Positions 45,552 through 56,930 of a stretch of 64,000 nt of DNA are shown here, piece by piece. This stretch comes from Magnolia sinica (taxonomy: Eukaryota; Streptophyta; Magnoliopsida; Magnoliales; Magnoliaceae): assembly GCF_029962835.1 (NCBI RefSeq), contig NC_080577.1, forward strand, positions 7,974,501 to 8,038,500. Reading direction: 5' to 3'. The translations under genes were made by a program, and so were the position numbers. Each line of letters begins with the position of its first letter. Positions within the stretch are counted from its first letter, which is position 1. A model generated the notes under the pieces. The model made no database searches. It saw only the letters and a program-made list of their open reading frames with translations, and was not told where the DNA came from.

Positions 45552-48031
45552 TCAGCTAAACACTTCATAGAATTTCTCAATGACGAGTAACCCAGAGTCG
45601 ATGGATTCCAACGGGTCCTTTCTAAGACGGTGTCTTAAGCAGTTGGGAATGACGGTTGCGATATCCTCAGCCATTACTATGTCTCTCGCCTTTAGAGCAG
45701 CCAAAGCTTTCGCAGCCCTGTTCGTCACAATGTCACCTCTCAACCCATCAACATTCAGCTCGGCACACACCTTGGAGATCTTCACGCGGAGATCATGGTC
45801 AATCTGAACAGAAGAAAGAGAGCTTCTAGCTGCATCAATTTGCTGTTGCAGCTTCTCTTGCTCCGCCTTGTATGAATCCCGGAACTCCTTTGGATTGCGG
45901 TCAAACCGCGCTCTCTCCTCCACAATCTTCACTCTCAGTTCTGCATCTCTCACTGTTCCCACCTGTGCATGCATTCCAAACCTATCAAGAAGCTGTGGCC
46001 TCAGCTCACCTTCTTCCGGGTTTCCCGATCCAATGAGGATGAATCGAGCAGGATGTGAAATCGAGATCCCCTCTCTTTCAACCGTATTCCATCCAGAGGC
46101 AGCAGAATCCAGAAGCACGTCGACCAAGTGATCATCCAAGAGATTAACTTCATCAACATAAAGAATCCCTCGATTGGCCTTAGCAAGCAGGCCCGGCTCA
46201 AATGCCTTGACGCCCTCTGTGAGTGCCTTCTCGATATCGATGGTCCCACAAACACGATCCTCAGTTGCACCAAGTGGCAAATCAACCATAGTGATCTTTG
46301 TCGTCATGACAGGGATCTGCTCACCATTCCACACACGTTCTCTAACTTCCACACCCATGGATTCCGGATCTTCTGGGTCAGAGTTGAATGGGTCACCAGA
46401 AACTACTTTAATTTCAGGAAGTAAGTCTACTAAAGACCTGACAGTGGTGGATTTCCCGGTCCCACGGTCACCCATGATCATGACACCACCGATTTTTGGA
46501 TCAATGACATTTAACAGAAGGCAGAGTTTCATCTCATCCTGTCCTACAATTGCAGAAAATGGATATACAGGTCGCTGGCTTTCTTTAGCAGCAGCACGCT
46601 TCTGAGCCTGAGAAGATTGCATAACATATAAATTCATTCTAGTTACTCAGAAGGGAATTCTTGTCAATGACTGAAGGTTCATTATGCAGAATGGGAGAAT
46701 GAATTGAAGATGAGGCAGCAACCAATCTTGAGCTGCTGCACCAAAAATTAGACAAATGGCAACAGCATCTCGATCCAAACCATTCATCATGTCGATCCCA
46801 CTGGGATGGACCACTGCCCACACATTCGGACAAACTACCCAAATGTTGGACCTTTTCCTACTCAATTCTGATCATAGTTGATATTCTTTTCTAATGTCCA
46901 TTTGTAGATCAATGGTTGGACCGTTAAGGTTGTGCCATAGAAAAGATTTTTCGTCTGTGGGACATCCATTGTAAGACCCGCCAGATGAGTGGTCTGGATG
47001 ATTGGCTTCTGTACCATGTGTCATATTTAAGTGCGACACAGAACAGATTGGTCAGCCATGCTCATCTTACATTTCCCCTAGAAAATTTCTTAGGACTTGT
47101 TTGGGTGTCACTTAAAAAATGAGCTCATCTCATTTTAGTTAATAGTAATTAGAAAAAATTCTTATGCATCCAATATCACATTTCCTTCTAGTAAGGATTA
47201 GAAATAATCTTGATAACCAACATTCATGATATCTGAAGCATAATTATGATTAACTAAAATGAGATGAGCTCATTCTTTAAGTGGCACCCAAACAGGCCCT
47301 TATAACAATTCCAAATTCCATTTATAATGGAAATAGGCCTGCTCTTGGAGCCAGGCCATTCGTATGGATGATCGGAGCCGTTCAAGAGGCAGGATCCATG
47401 ATGAATATGTCATGGGTAAAGTATAAAGTAGCCATAAAACTGATCCGAGCCATTGACAGTTACAAATCATAGAATGATCAATGGTTAGGTTCCATGGTGA
47501 GGCCCACCTCCTGAAGCGAGTCTTAGGTTGATCCACATGGACCAGCTGGCGGACTACAATTTCACTGTAGTAGCTGCCCTAACCACAAATCACAGACAGA
47601 AAGGAAGAAAGAAAGAAAGAAGGAACTAAATGAGGGGCAGTATGGTAAAATGCAGAATACGTCACGTACCTGCTCCTCTGAGCTGATTTCAGTGGCGACA
47701 TTGGCGACAGAGACATGGAAACGAGATCTGTTCTTCTTCCTACTCTCAATTCCAAGCTCTCCGTGGAAATTCCTCCCGTAATTACAGCCTGTAGAAATTT
47801 TAAAACATCTTTTCTTAAAATCTGCTGTTATCTCGTGCAAATTCAGGAAAAGAGAATAAGAAGAAGGGAAAATAAGGGAGGGAGGGAGGGAGAGAGAGAG
47901 AAAGAGAGGGAAGGGAATTTTGTTTTACCAGCGGCTGTTGAAGGGAAAGAACGAGACGCGTATTTGGGGAATCTTCTAGAAGCTAAGACGGTTGCTGCTG
48001 AAGAAGAAGGCGATCCGAGTAATCCGGCCAT
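45552..48031 (-). CDS. CHLI: Magnesium-chelatase subunit ChlI, chloroplastic
   Basis: Minus-strand exons 48031-47929, 47788-47670 and 46607-45552 give 425 residues, the usual plant ChlI length. Residues 1 to about 60 form a serine-, alanine- and arginine-rich chloroplast transit peptide ([20 protein letters not shown]). The AAA+ domain has Walker [10 protein letters not shown] at 120-128 and Walker B GILYVDE at 221-227. It also has the family stretches [36 protein letters not shown] and [16 protein letters not shown]. ChlI is the ATPase motor that works with ChlD and ChlH to insert magnesium into protoporphyrin IX, the first committed step of chlorophyll synthesis, in the chloroplast stroma. 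The start is supported by close likeness to known ChlI N-termini. Intron 2 holds a Tourist-like MITE. All borders are GT-AG and there is no lesion. Confidence 0.97.
47093..47299. mobile_element. Tourist-like MITE in ChlI intron 2
   Basis: 207 bases with long mirrored arms: the left end GGACTTGTTTGGGTGTCACT and the right end, reverse-complemented, GGGCCTGTTTGGGTGCCACT both continue into GAGCTCATCTCATTTTAGTT. It is flanked by TTA (47090-47092 and 47300-47302), the target-site duplication of PIF/Harbinger elements. The arms are well kept, so it is probably fairly young. Confidence 0.9.
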
Positions 48032-48085
48032 GGGTTCTGCTCCTTTGTAAAGAGTTTCTTTCTTCCCGTCTCTGTTTCTCGTTGC

Positions 48086-48123
48086 CTTTTTATGGCGGCA
48101 TGATTTGCTGATAAGAGGATAAG
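48086..48123 (-). promoter_or_regulatory. ChlI core promoter: TATA-like box and paired GATA motifs
   Basis: On the minus strand CATAAAAAGG (48095-48086) lies about 55-65 bases before the ATG. Two GATAAG motifs stand close together on the plus strand (48110-48115 and 48118-48123). GATAAG (I-box) motifs are common in light-regulated plant promoters and GATA factors are known to act on chlorophyll genes. Use in this gene is inference. Confidence 0.5.
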
Positions 48124-48341
48124 TCGTCCGATTCTCTGCTTGTCGATTTCTTGAAGGGTGCTAGTTCGCACGGCTGCTACTGTTGTACACGTATATCGGA
48201 TCAGGGCCACTTACTCGACGAGGGCCACTGTACCTTTGCAAAGAAGTATAGCCACAGGCTTATGTCGAAGAGAGACCGTCGGCATGTTCCTTTTTAACCG
48301 TTCATTCCCTTTTTCGTGATCCACTTGATTAGCGGACGACA

Positions 48342-48553
48342 ACACGGTGGACCCTACGAAGATTTCAACGGTGGGTATCATTATCACCACTGCTTACTGT
48401 GATGTGGTCCATTTGAGCATTGGATCTGCCTCATTCTTGGCCTGATACACTGAAATGACCTGGAAAATAGATGAATGGCGTGGAAACAACCCATACATCA
48501 CGGTGGACCCCACGGAGCCCCTTCATGTCCCATTCAAATCCCACGCAATTCGC
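48342..48553. mobile_element. Foldback element, family 1, shortened (upstream of ChlI)
   Basis: Left CACGGTGGACCCTACGAAG, right arm CATACATCACGGTGGACCCC, and the end GCAATTCGCT at 48544-48553 near the family terminus. The left half is mostly missing (about 210 bases in all). Confidence 0.6.
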
Positions 48554-48637
48554 TCTCTTACCGCGCCCAATGGGTTTCGGCAAATGTGACTTAGCTGCGA
48601 TTCGAGGTCCAACGATGTGGGTGTCAACTTGAACATT

Positions 48638-49080
48638 GGGCCCACCTAGATGAATGGGTTGTGTATCAATGTTGTCCATTTTTTATTTTTATTTTTTAAT
48701 CTTATTTCTTGGAATGGACTCAAAAAATGAAACATATCCAAATCTCAGGTAGACCACACCACAGGATGTAGAGGTTCTCAATCATTAAATACTTTTTGTG
48801 GGTCACAGAATATTTAGATCAAGCTTATATTTGTTTTCTCTTCATCAAGTTCCACGTGAACTTCTCAACAATTTGAATGGCAAATAAACATTGCAGTTGA
48901 CCTCAGGAGGTTTTTAATGATGAGCCTTCAATTACCAATATTTCCTATAATCTGATCCATTTGAGATTTGAATCCGACTCATTTTTGAGTCCATGCTCTA
49001 AAATGAGCTGGAAAAATGGATGGATGGTGTGGATATCCAATACATACATTGAAGTGAGCATACGGTAGGTCCCACCCACA
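48638..49080. mobile_element. Foldback element, family 1 (full copy)
   Basis: The left arm GGGCCCACCTAGATGAATGG and the right arm AAATGGATGGATGGTGTGGA with CATACGGTAGGTCCCACC mirror each other. Inner phrases AGACCACACCACAGG and ATTTGAATGGCAAATAAACA fit the family. It lies about 0.6 kb upstream of the ChlI start. Confidence 0.75.
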
Positions 49081-50340
49081 CGCTTGATCCGATGTAGAGA
49101 GTACTTAATTTTCTCATAATGTGGCATAGCTATCTCGGTAATGCATACATTTTTATAGATATATACATATCACTCACAAAACAATTCAATCCATTACTTT
49201 TCTACCGTTTGACACGTAGCATTTGTTAACTTTAACAAATTTTAACACCATCAATTTAATTGCTATAGATTAAATAGAGATAATTGTATGCTGGAAGAGG
49301 CCTTTAAGACATGGTAGGGCCCTGGAAATAGATGGACTTGATTTGGCCCTACAAATAGATGGCCCTGATTTGCAAATCAGGTGAAAGGTGATATGGACTT
49401 GCATGAATGGTCCATGTTAAAGGTGGACTACACATGAGGAACAATCCACATGCAATGTTCAACATGGTAGACTGTTAATAACCAGGTGAAAGGTACCAAG
49501 GGGGAGTAGGGTTGTTAAGGAGGAGTTATTGTAATTTTTAAAAATAACAGCATAATAGTTTTTATTTGAAAAGCAATTATATACGACTCTGGTGCAGTCT
49601 CGTTTCGATACTCTGCCAGTAGTAACGCACGTGCGCAACTTGCTACTTTACACTTGGCACGCATGAACATGAATCGAAACCGTCCAAATAGTGGTCTTAA
49701 TGCTAATGGGCACATACCCAAACCCTACTGGTCTGATTAACGGTCATCATTTGTTATCGGGTTTGGACTGTTGATCCTTTTTATTTGATCCATACATTTT
49801 CTGAGAACCAATTAGGTGTCTAGAATAATCCATCCAGATGGGCTCCACCTGTACACTAGCTATAAGCAGCTGGAGGTTTCTCGCTCCTCCATCACAAACC
49901 GTGTTCCAACCTGATCTCAACCGTACACGTGGCACACATAAGTATGTAGAGTTTCTCACTTCGGGACCCCATAGCAAAGGTGCCAAAATACATTTGAGGG
50001 GACTACATCGTGAATTGCAGTATTTAATTGAGATGAGTACGTCGAATCCATACGCGGTATACGAAACTAGATGAATGCTCATCTAAGATTATGCCATCAC
50101 GCGTTAGCTGGGCCTTGATCCACAAGGGCTCAGATTCTGCTACTCTACTCTAATGGGCCAATCAAAAAACGCATCAGGCAATCCTAACCGTCTGATCCGA
50201 GCAAATGGGATTTATATTCACCTCATACATCATGTCTCGTTGTATAGGCACTACATAACAAACCATGGATGGTGAAAGATGGGCTTCACAATATTTCATT
50301 GAAGCATATATGAGAAAATTAAAATACATCAAAGCAGCTA
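49081..50340. other. Intergenic sequence between ChlI and the BAHD gene
   Basis: No gene is seen. The end next to 50341 is probably the BAHD 3' untranslated region. Phrases such as GGCCAATCAAAAAACGCATC and GGCAATCCTAACCGTCTGAT resemble dispersed repeats also seen at 51405-51470 and 62570-62600. Confidence 0.45.
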
Positions 50341-53300
50341 CTATTTGCTGTTGAAAATCTCCATTTCCTCCTTAAAAGCCGGAACGGCAGCTGCGGGCAA
50401 AGACACCAGAACCTTAAACCCGTCCTTCTTCCCTTCATTCGCAGATGAGTAAGGCAAGAAAAAGGAAGGCTCTACGCTCCCAAGCAAGTTCCATGACAAT
50501 GGCTGCACAGTCACAGGACCGCCCCATCCAAAATCCACAGCCGAATGGCCCAAGTGTCTCCAATCCGTGAACCCGCTCACACGTTCCCCGGCCGTGATTC
50601 CATCGGCGTAGTAGAGTTCCTGAAAATCAATGAATGAACGGACATACTCATCTGTGATGTTCCGTTTGCTCTTCTTGATCATCTCAGCGGTCTGCCAAAC
50701 GGGCTGCTCCACCAGCTCTGCGGCGCTCGTCTGCACGTATATGGGAACGCAGCCGTTGCCCCAGTAACCGGCGGGCAATGCTGGCTTCACCTGCTTTCTT
50801 ATGTTCGTAGAGTAGACAAACTTCACCTTCGCATCGCTGGGAACGCCTGAGGCCTTGACTCTGTTTATTAGCAAACAGAGTAATGAAGGATTAGATGATG
50901 CCTGGCCATCCAGATGAACGATGTACGGTTGACAATGCTCCTCAGCACAGTTGCTTATCAAGCCAAAAACAAAAGGCTGCTTCGTTGCACTGGACAATGA
51001 ATATTACAACTGAATAAAGGAAATTCACGACCGTTCATCAGGTGGCCCCTGCAACTCAAGTATGAAGGCCGCATAGATTAGCTCATGCTTGTCTGTGGTT
51101 GCCTACAAATGACACTACTACCCAAAATAAGCAATGGTCTCCATTCAATGGAGTATCGACAAAAATCCTCCAATCCATTGGCTAGGATAATCAGCATGAT
51201 TTCCAGCTTTGGTACCTACTACTTGATGAGCGGTTTAGATTTCACACAAGTGTGCGACATGTACAGTTTTAGGTCAAGGACACGGAGGTTTATCTGTCCA
51301 TCACAGGCCCAGAAGCCTAGGCCGGTTGCACTACGATGTGCAGTGGTATACAAACAAGACAAATCTAGGCCGTCTAAATTGTGGACCTTACGGTGCATGG
51401 GCTGCATCGGACAATCACACTGATCAGGAAATCCTAACCATCCAATTAGGCAAAAACAAACTTACGGTTAAGCATGACACGGTTGGCCATCCAAATTGAC
51501 AGGCAGAGTTAAGACAATCAAGATTGTTCAATCAGCTTAGCATACGCACAATCTAAAATGTGGCATGATTTCGACGGTCCATATTGATGGGCATGGATGC
51601 CAAAGTTCAATGAGTTGCAAAGGGCTGAAACTGGAGGCGACTTGCTTGTGACATGTCCATGAGACATCCGACATCCAGTCCAAGTTCCCTAGATGTGAGC
51701 CAAAATTGAGGCAGATCTAAAACTTAAGTGGGCCACACCACAACAAACAATGGGTTTGAACACCCACTATCTAGACTTCATTTGAGCCCACAAGTTATTG
51801 ATCAAGATGATATTTGTGTTGTCCATACATTGCGTAAAAGTCACAAGGAGTTGAGTGGAATATAAAGATCATAGTAGCCCTGAGAAAGTTCCAATTGCCG
51901 GTGCTTTTATCCCTACTATTTCTTGTGGTGTAGGCTACTTAATTTTTGGATCTGGCTCATTTTGGGCTTACATATTTAAAATATCTGAGTGTAATATGGA
52001 CATGTGGTGGGCCTCAGAAAACTTTGGGTTACACGTAGCTCTGAGTACGCTAGAACTCATTGTGAACACGTTGATACTCTGACAGTGTGATGGTTGATAC
52101 TCAGGCACTTAGAAATAGGGCTGAAAGTCAGGCGGGTCGGGTTGGGTTGGTGCTAACCCTAGCCCAACCCAAGATTCCTATACCTCAACCCAACCCAACC
52201 TCGGGTTGGGAATTTTCAACCCAAGCCCAACCCAAGCGGGTTGGGTTGGGTTGGGTTGGGTTGGTCGGGTAAATATATGCTAATATTTTCATTATTACAT
52301 TAGTCTATCATATTTTCAATACAAGTTTTATTTTTTATACCTATAATTTTATTAATTATATATATAGTTATTTATCATAAAGAATATTTTTTCTAAACAA
52401 ACAATCTAAAATATAGTACAAGTACACTTTTAAAAGTCATATTGTATCAAGCAATCTATTTGGGAGAGAGAAATCCGGTGTATCTTGTTAGCTTAAGTCA
52501 TCAAAAATGGCACCGACCAATGAAACCCAACGACATTGGAATTTCCTATGCATTTAACACAGATGATCCACACACAATTATAATTAATTTATAAGGAACT
52601 TATATATTGATCAGGTTCGGGTTGGGTTGGGTAACCCGAGACCTCGACCCGAGCCCAACCCAAATTTTATCGGGTTGGCATTTGTATGGCCCAAGCCCGA
52701 AACCAAACCCGATACATCTTGCCCAAGCCCAACCCAATGTCGGGTTGAACCCACCCAACTTTCAACCCTACTTATAAATTACACGGTAGTATACAAGTCA
52801 AATTAAATTGTCCAAATTATGATTCCTAGTGTTATGGGAGAATTTGAGCCGACCCCAATTGAGGTAAGCTCGGCTCAACCAGTTGAGCGGCCTTATCAAA
52901 ACAGGTCGGACGGCAAAGCTAGATGAGTTGACCGTGGCACAATATTAGCTCATTTATTCTAAGTCCCGACGATCCGTGTCCAGCTACCAAGTTCTTTTGT
53001 AGAACTTTCACATCAGCCTGGAACCCAGAAGAATTCATTACACACCCCATCCGTTGACGACGACTAGACCCTCGTCGACAAGCGACTTGGCTCAGCCCGC
53101 TCATAGGCTCGGATTGTCATAGGCATGACCCAGACTATAGGGTTGGCTCGGACGAGGACGTAACCTATAATCACACCAAAGAATCAACTCCGGTAGCGCA
53201 CATAAGGAGTAATGTCCGGCACACAATCTCCAGGTAACTGCCAACATCAACGCAAGCACCGTTCACTCCTAATGGCAGAGATCATGCCGAGAATGACGAA

Positions 53301-55380
53301 CACGTTCACTTTAGTTAGAAGGTATAAATAGGAGATATGTCTACAGGGACAGGTACGCAAAATCTCTCACCCGAAACCTACCTACACTACTTAGACCCAG
53401 ATACTTATCCTGACTTTGGCAACGGAGGGTCCCCTGCTCTAGCCAAGGTCTCCTTTGTCCTTCTCCTATGTGGGTTTACGGGGCTCTGCGCGAGTGCTCA
53501 GAGCTTGGAGAGGGTGAACCAGATTTTTGCATCAACACCTAGCTTAGAGTTATATGAACTAAAAATTAAACTTATTTGATCGCGTAACTATTGGATTAGT
53601 GGACATTTATGACATTAAAATTTGATCATGTAACTATTGGACTAGTGGACATTTATTGGACATTAAAATTGAAAAAAATCCAATGGTCCGATTTCAACAA
53701 AAAGTGTACACGAATCAGAGACCAATATGATCCTGGGACTGACTTTAACGATAGTGGGGTTCACTGTTTAGTCGGTTTAGCTTTGGTTAACGTACGCCAC
53801 TTGTATGATTTATGAGTGCCGCGTATCAAATTACGCTGCCCGAGTATCAACAATCTGTGTTGACTGTTGACCTAAGCAGGACCTGATGGGTACAGAAACG
53901 AGAAATGTCTGCTATTGGAAGCGTTTGTGAAGGGAAAGCTTGGGGTAGGTGGTTTCTCAGGTCCATTCCGGACTCGAGTTTCTTGTAACTACAGTTGGAG
54001 GGAGTTCCTGTGACCCAAAGCTCTTTTGGACCCACCTTGATGTTCGTGTGACATCTAATCCGTTCATCAGTTTCGCTGGCTCGTGTTAGAATGTGATCCC
54101 AAAAATGAGGGAGTACCAAAACTCAAGTGATCCACACTAGAGGAAACACAGTGAAGATGGAAACGACCTTGATTGAAACCTTCCTGACGCCTACCATGAT
54201 GTTTATATACCATCCAAACCACTCATTCCCATTTCTCACCGGGATGAAGGGAAAATACAAAAATCAGCCTGATCCAGAACTTCCACGGAACTGAGGAACG
54301 TTTCAATTGTGGGTGTTTAATCCCTATCGTTTCTTCTGGTGTGGACCACTTGAGTTTTGGAGTGATTGTCACATGGACATTTCTGTGGGCCCCCACAAAG
54401 CTTTGCGTCACAGGAACTCCATGTACAGGGGTTACAGGAAACTCCCGTCCGTCCACACTCGCAACAACTGGGTGGGCCCCACCAACTCATGCTTCCTGCC
54501 TAATGAAGCCTCTATGTTTTCGTCGACTCAGACGCGACTTCTCAAAATCAACATACCTGGCCCGCCATATGAACGCACCCAAAGCTTCGAAGGTCGTAAA
54601 GCTCGAGCCCGACTCTTCCAGCAGCAGACCCTTGAAACGCTCCACGCACTCGTCCCTCACGTGATAGCACTCCCGCAGAATCGGATACTCCACGGTCGAG
54701 TACGCAGAGAATTCCTTGTCCAAGCTCAGAAACTCGCTCAAAGGGAACTCGACCCGCGGAGGATCTCTCGGCCCGAGCAGAACCGCCCGGTCCCAGATGG
54801 GCTCAATCGCCAGCTCAGCCGCCCCGCGCGCGAACCCGGCCACCGCGCCCAAGAAATGCGTCGACCCCATGCCGTCGAACAAGGAATGGTGGGCGCACAT
54901 GCCGAGGCTAAATCCACCGCACGCGAAGATCGTGATCTGTATGACAAGCGGGTGGAGGAGCTCTTCGCCCGAATTAGGATCGGGCACGAGCCGTTCGAGG
55001 AAAGACGCGCCCGGTTCGTCGAGGTAGTTGACGGCTGCGAGAGAGCGGTCTGCGGAGGCGCGGATGACAGGCACGCCTTGCCCCTCGGCGCACGATAGCT
55101 CGAGGCGGTCGTCTATTGGGCGGCGTCGGAGAGTGCCGGCGACGGGGTAGTAGTAGAAGAGGGCTTTAGAGAGGGCTTGGGAGATGACGTGGACGGGATC
55201 GGCGGGATGTGGAGATGAAGGGTTGGAATTGGCATAGGCGCGGAGGGTGCGGAAGGGGACGTGAACGTTGCGATCGTTGTCGAGGTGGGAGAGAGGGAGG
55301 ACGTGGCATTCATCCGACCGTTGGTGGAATGGGGAGGGAGAGGGGTAGACGAGGAACTTCTCTAACACTTGCACATCCAT
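50341..55380 (-). CDS. BAHD acyl-CoA-dependent acyltransferase
   Basis: Minus-strand exons 55380-54557 and 50860-50341 join in phase 2 (GCCAG plus AGTC) to give 447 residues, the normal BAHD length. The catalytic HXXXD motif is HSLFD at 165-169. The structural DFGWG motif is at 384-388. The N-terminal phrase LPLSHLDND and the segment YYPVAGTLRRR around 78-87 fit the family. The single intron follows FEALGAFIWRAR, a place where many BAHD genes carry one. Enzymes of this family move acyl groups from CoA thioesters to alcohols or amines in the cytosol. By eye the sequence looks nearest the clade of taxane and benzoyl/acetyl-type transferases, but substrate cannot be told. Exon 1 is strongly GC-rich, exon 2 less so. 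The 3.7 kb intron is packed with mobile elements. A long antisense frame over exon 1 is a shadow of its GC-rich codons. Confidence 0.93.
51640..52030. mobile_element. Foldback element, family 1, in the BAHD intron (degraded)
   Basis: Inner phrases TGGGCCACACCACAACAAAC, TTCTTGTGGTGTAGGCTACT and AATATGGACATGTGGTGGGC follow the family order. The left end is decayed and the terminus is not found. Confidence 0.6.
52116..52770. mobile_element. hAT-like non-autonomous element in the BAHD intron
   Basis: The ends TAGGGCTGAAAGTCAGGCGG and, mirrored, TAGGGTTGAAAGTTGGGTGG are clear. The flanks CTTAGAAA (52108-52115) and CTTATAAA (52771-52778) match at seven of eight bases, an 8-bp hAT-type target-site duplication. 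The ends are rich in GGGTTGGGTTGG and CCCAACCCAAG; the middle is AT-rich without coding capacity. Confidence 0.85.
52830..53537 (+). mobile_element. Solo LTR of a gypsy-like element (copy B) in the BAHD intron
   Basis: A 708-bp block starts TGTTATGGGAGAATTTGAGC and ends ATTTTTGCATCAACA. It is flanked by the exact 5-bp duplication CCTAG (52825-52829 and 53538-53542). It holds a TATA-like GTATAAATAGG near 53322 and the phrase GGCAACGGAGGGTCC, as in its relative at 27611-28394. No internal region remains. The clean duplication suggests moderate age. Confidence 0.9.
53985..54430. mobile_element. Foldback element, family 1, next to BAHD exon 1
   Basis: The arms GGAGTTCCTGTGACCCAAAG with TTTTGGACCCACCTTGATGT, and CCCACAAAGCTTTGCGTCAC with AGGAACTCC, mirror each other. 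Inner phrases GTGGACCACTTGAGTTTTGG and ACCATGATGTTTATATACCA fit the family. Its right end lies about 130 bases from the exon 1 splice donor. Confidence 0.7.
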
Positions 55381-55433
55381 TCTTGGTTTGATTAGCTGCT
55401 TGCTTGCTGTATGGCTGTGGACGGGTCGGGTTC

Positions 55434-55439
55434 TTTATA
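55434..55439 (-). promoter_or_regulatory. BAHD TATA box
   Basis: The minus strand reads GATATAAAGAACCC about 55 bases before the ATG at 55380. That spacing predicts a short leader of about 20-30 bases. Confidence 0.6.
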
Positions 55440-55460
55440 TCACGGTGCGGTAACAGCTTA

Positions 55461-55918
55461 GTGGGTGAGGCCTGACAGTGGGACAACCTCGATGTATCTT
55501 TTGTCCATCCACGCCGTTCATCCGCTTTTCCAGATCATTTTAGAGTGTGCCTTTAAAATGGAGGTAGATCCAAATCTCACTGGACCACATCATAGGAAAG
55601 TAGTGGTGATTGAACGCCCACCATTAAAAACTTCCTAGGTCTCACTGTAATTTTTATTTGCCATCCAACCTGTTGATAACGTCTCACGGACATGGATGAA
55701 GGGAAATAAAAATAGCATCTTGATCCAAAACTTTTATAGTGAACTAAAAGAAGTTTTTAATGGTGGGAATTCAATCCCTTATGTGTGGCCCACCTGAGAT
55801 TTAAATCCACCTAATTCTTTTCCCTAATCTAAGATGAGATGGAAAAATGGATGGACGGAGTGGATATATAACAAGTACATCTAGGTGGGCCCCACGGTAA
55901 AGGCCTTAACTCACCCAA
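55461..55918. mobile_element. Foldback element, family 1, in the BAHD promoter region
   Basis: The outer ends GGGTGAGGCCTGACAGTGGG and GTAAAGGCCTTAACTCACCC, the inner CATCCACGCCGTTCATCC, and AAAATGGATGGACGGAGTGG mirror each other. Inner phrases CTGGACCACATCATAGG and CCAACCTGTTGATAACG fit the family. It starts about 80 bases upstream of the BAHD start codon. Confidence 0.8.
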
Positions 55919-56449
55919 CCCGCTGCCCACCGGTTTTTTTCCGCATGCCAGCCAGCCAAAAGCAAGGAATGCTGACTGTACTCACTGGAGTGTACTCGCA
56001 TCACACGTGGAAATGATGCACGCGTGTACGTGGTCGAGTCCGTCGTGGCCTCATTAGGTGATAACAGCTATATGTATCCGGCTGATATCATCGTCACGTG
56101 GTCTAACATGTACAAAATAAATGGGTGATGAAAGAAATTAACTAACGGTCTAGATAGATTAACTAAATGCGTACGTGTGACCTACCTAATGATCATATTG
56201 GCCTGATTTACGGAACGTGGTTTCTGCTACGGAGATTGTCTGATTAGAGGCTGAAATATTTTCGTACGTGTGCTTGCGCATGTGAGTTGCGTATGTTTGC
56301 AAAGTGAACTCGTGCGAGCATACACAGCGTTCTCATACAGTCTGCGCGTTCGGTGGGCGTCTGGCGGCCTATGAAGGCTGGAAAAGGAACGTGGACCAGT
56401 CACAGCCTCGTATCCCGTGGATCTACCGGACGAGGATTAGATACTGACT
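55919..56449. other. Intergenic sequence
   Basis: No gene. Contains CACGTG near 56096 and several CGTACGTG-like phrases. Nothing more can be supported. Confidence 0.4.
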
Positions 56450-56872
56450 TTGTAGGCCCCACCATGATGTATGTGTTTTATCCACACCGTCCATCCATTT
56501 AGAGAGATCCTTTTGTGACATGAGCCAAAAAATGTAGCAGATCCAAAGCTCAAGTGAACCCCACCATAGAAAACAGTGGAGATAGTGACGCTCACCGTTT
56601 AGGCCCACCATGATGTTTATTTGATGTTAAACTTGTATATGATTCAACACAGACATGGATGAAGGGAAAACACAAATATCGGCTTGATTGAAAACCTTTT
56701 CGGCCCTCGAGAAGTTTTTAATGGTAGGCCTTCAATTCTCACTGTCTTCTACAGTGGGATCCACTTGAGCTTTAGATCTGCCACCATATTTGGATCATGC
56801 TTTAAAATGGTCTCTGGAAGTGGATGGACGGTGTTGATACAACACATACAGCCTGGTGGGGCCCAAGAAGCC
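56450..56872. mobile_element. Foldback element, family 1 (well kept)
   Basis: The left arm GTAGGCCCCACCATGATGTA and TTATCCACACCGTCCATCC faces GTGGATGGACGGTGTTGATA and CATACAGCCTGGTGGGGCCC. Inner phrases follow the family. A good copy for a consensus. Confidence 0.85.
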
Positions 56873-56930
56873 TGAACCAGTCAGGCATCCGGATCTACTG
56901 AGCGCGACGTCGCTGCGACCCGGGAACCAG

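Noticed and set aside
46174-46605. A 143-residue plus-strand open frame
   Set aside because: Antisense shadow of ChlI exon 3, no domain.
54307-55098. A 263-residue open frame on the plus strand
   Set aside because: It lies antisense to BAHD exon 1, is arginine- and glutamate-rich as expected from a GC-rich shadow, and has no domain.
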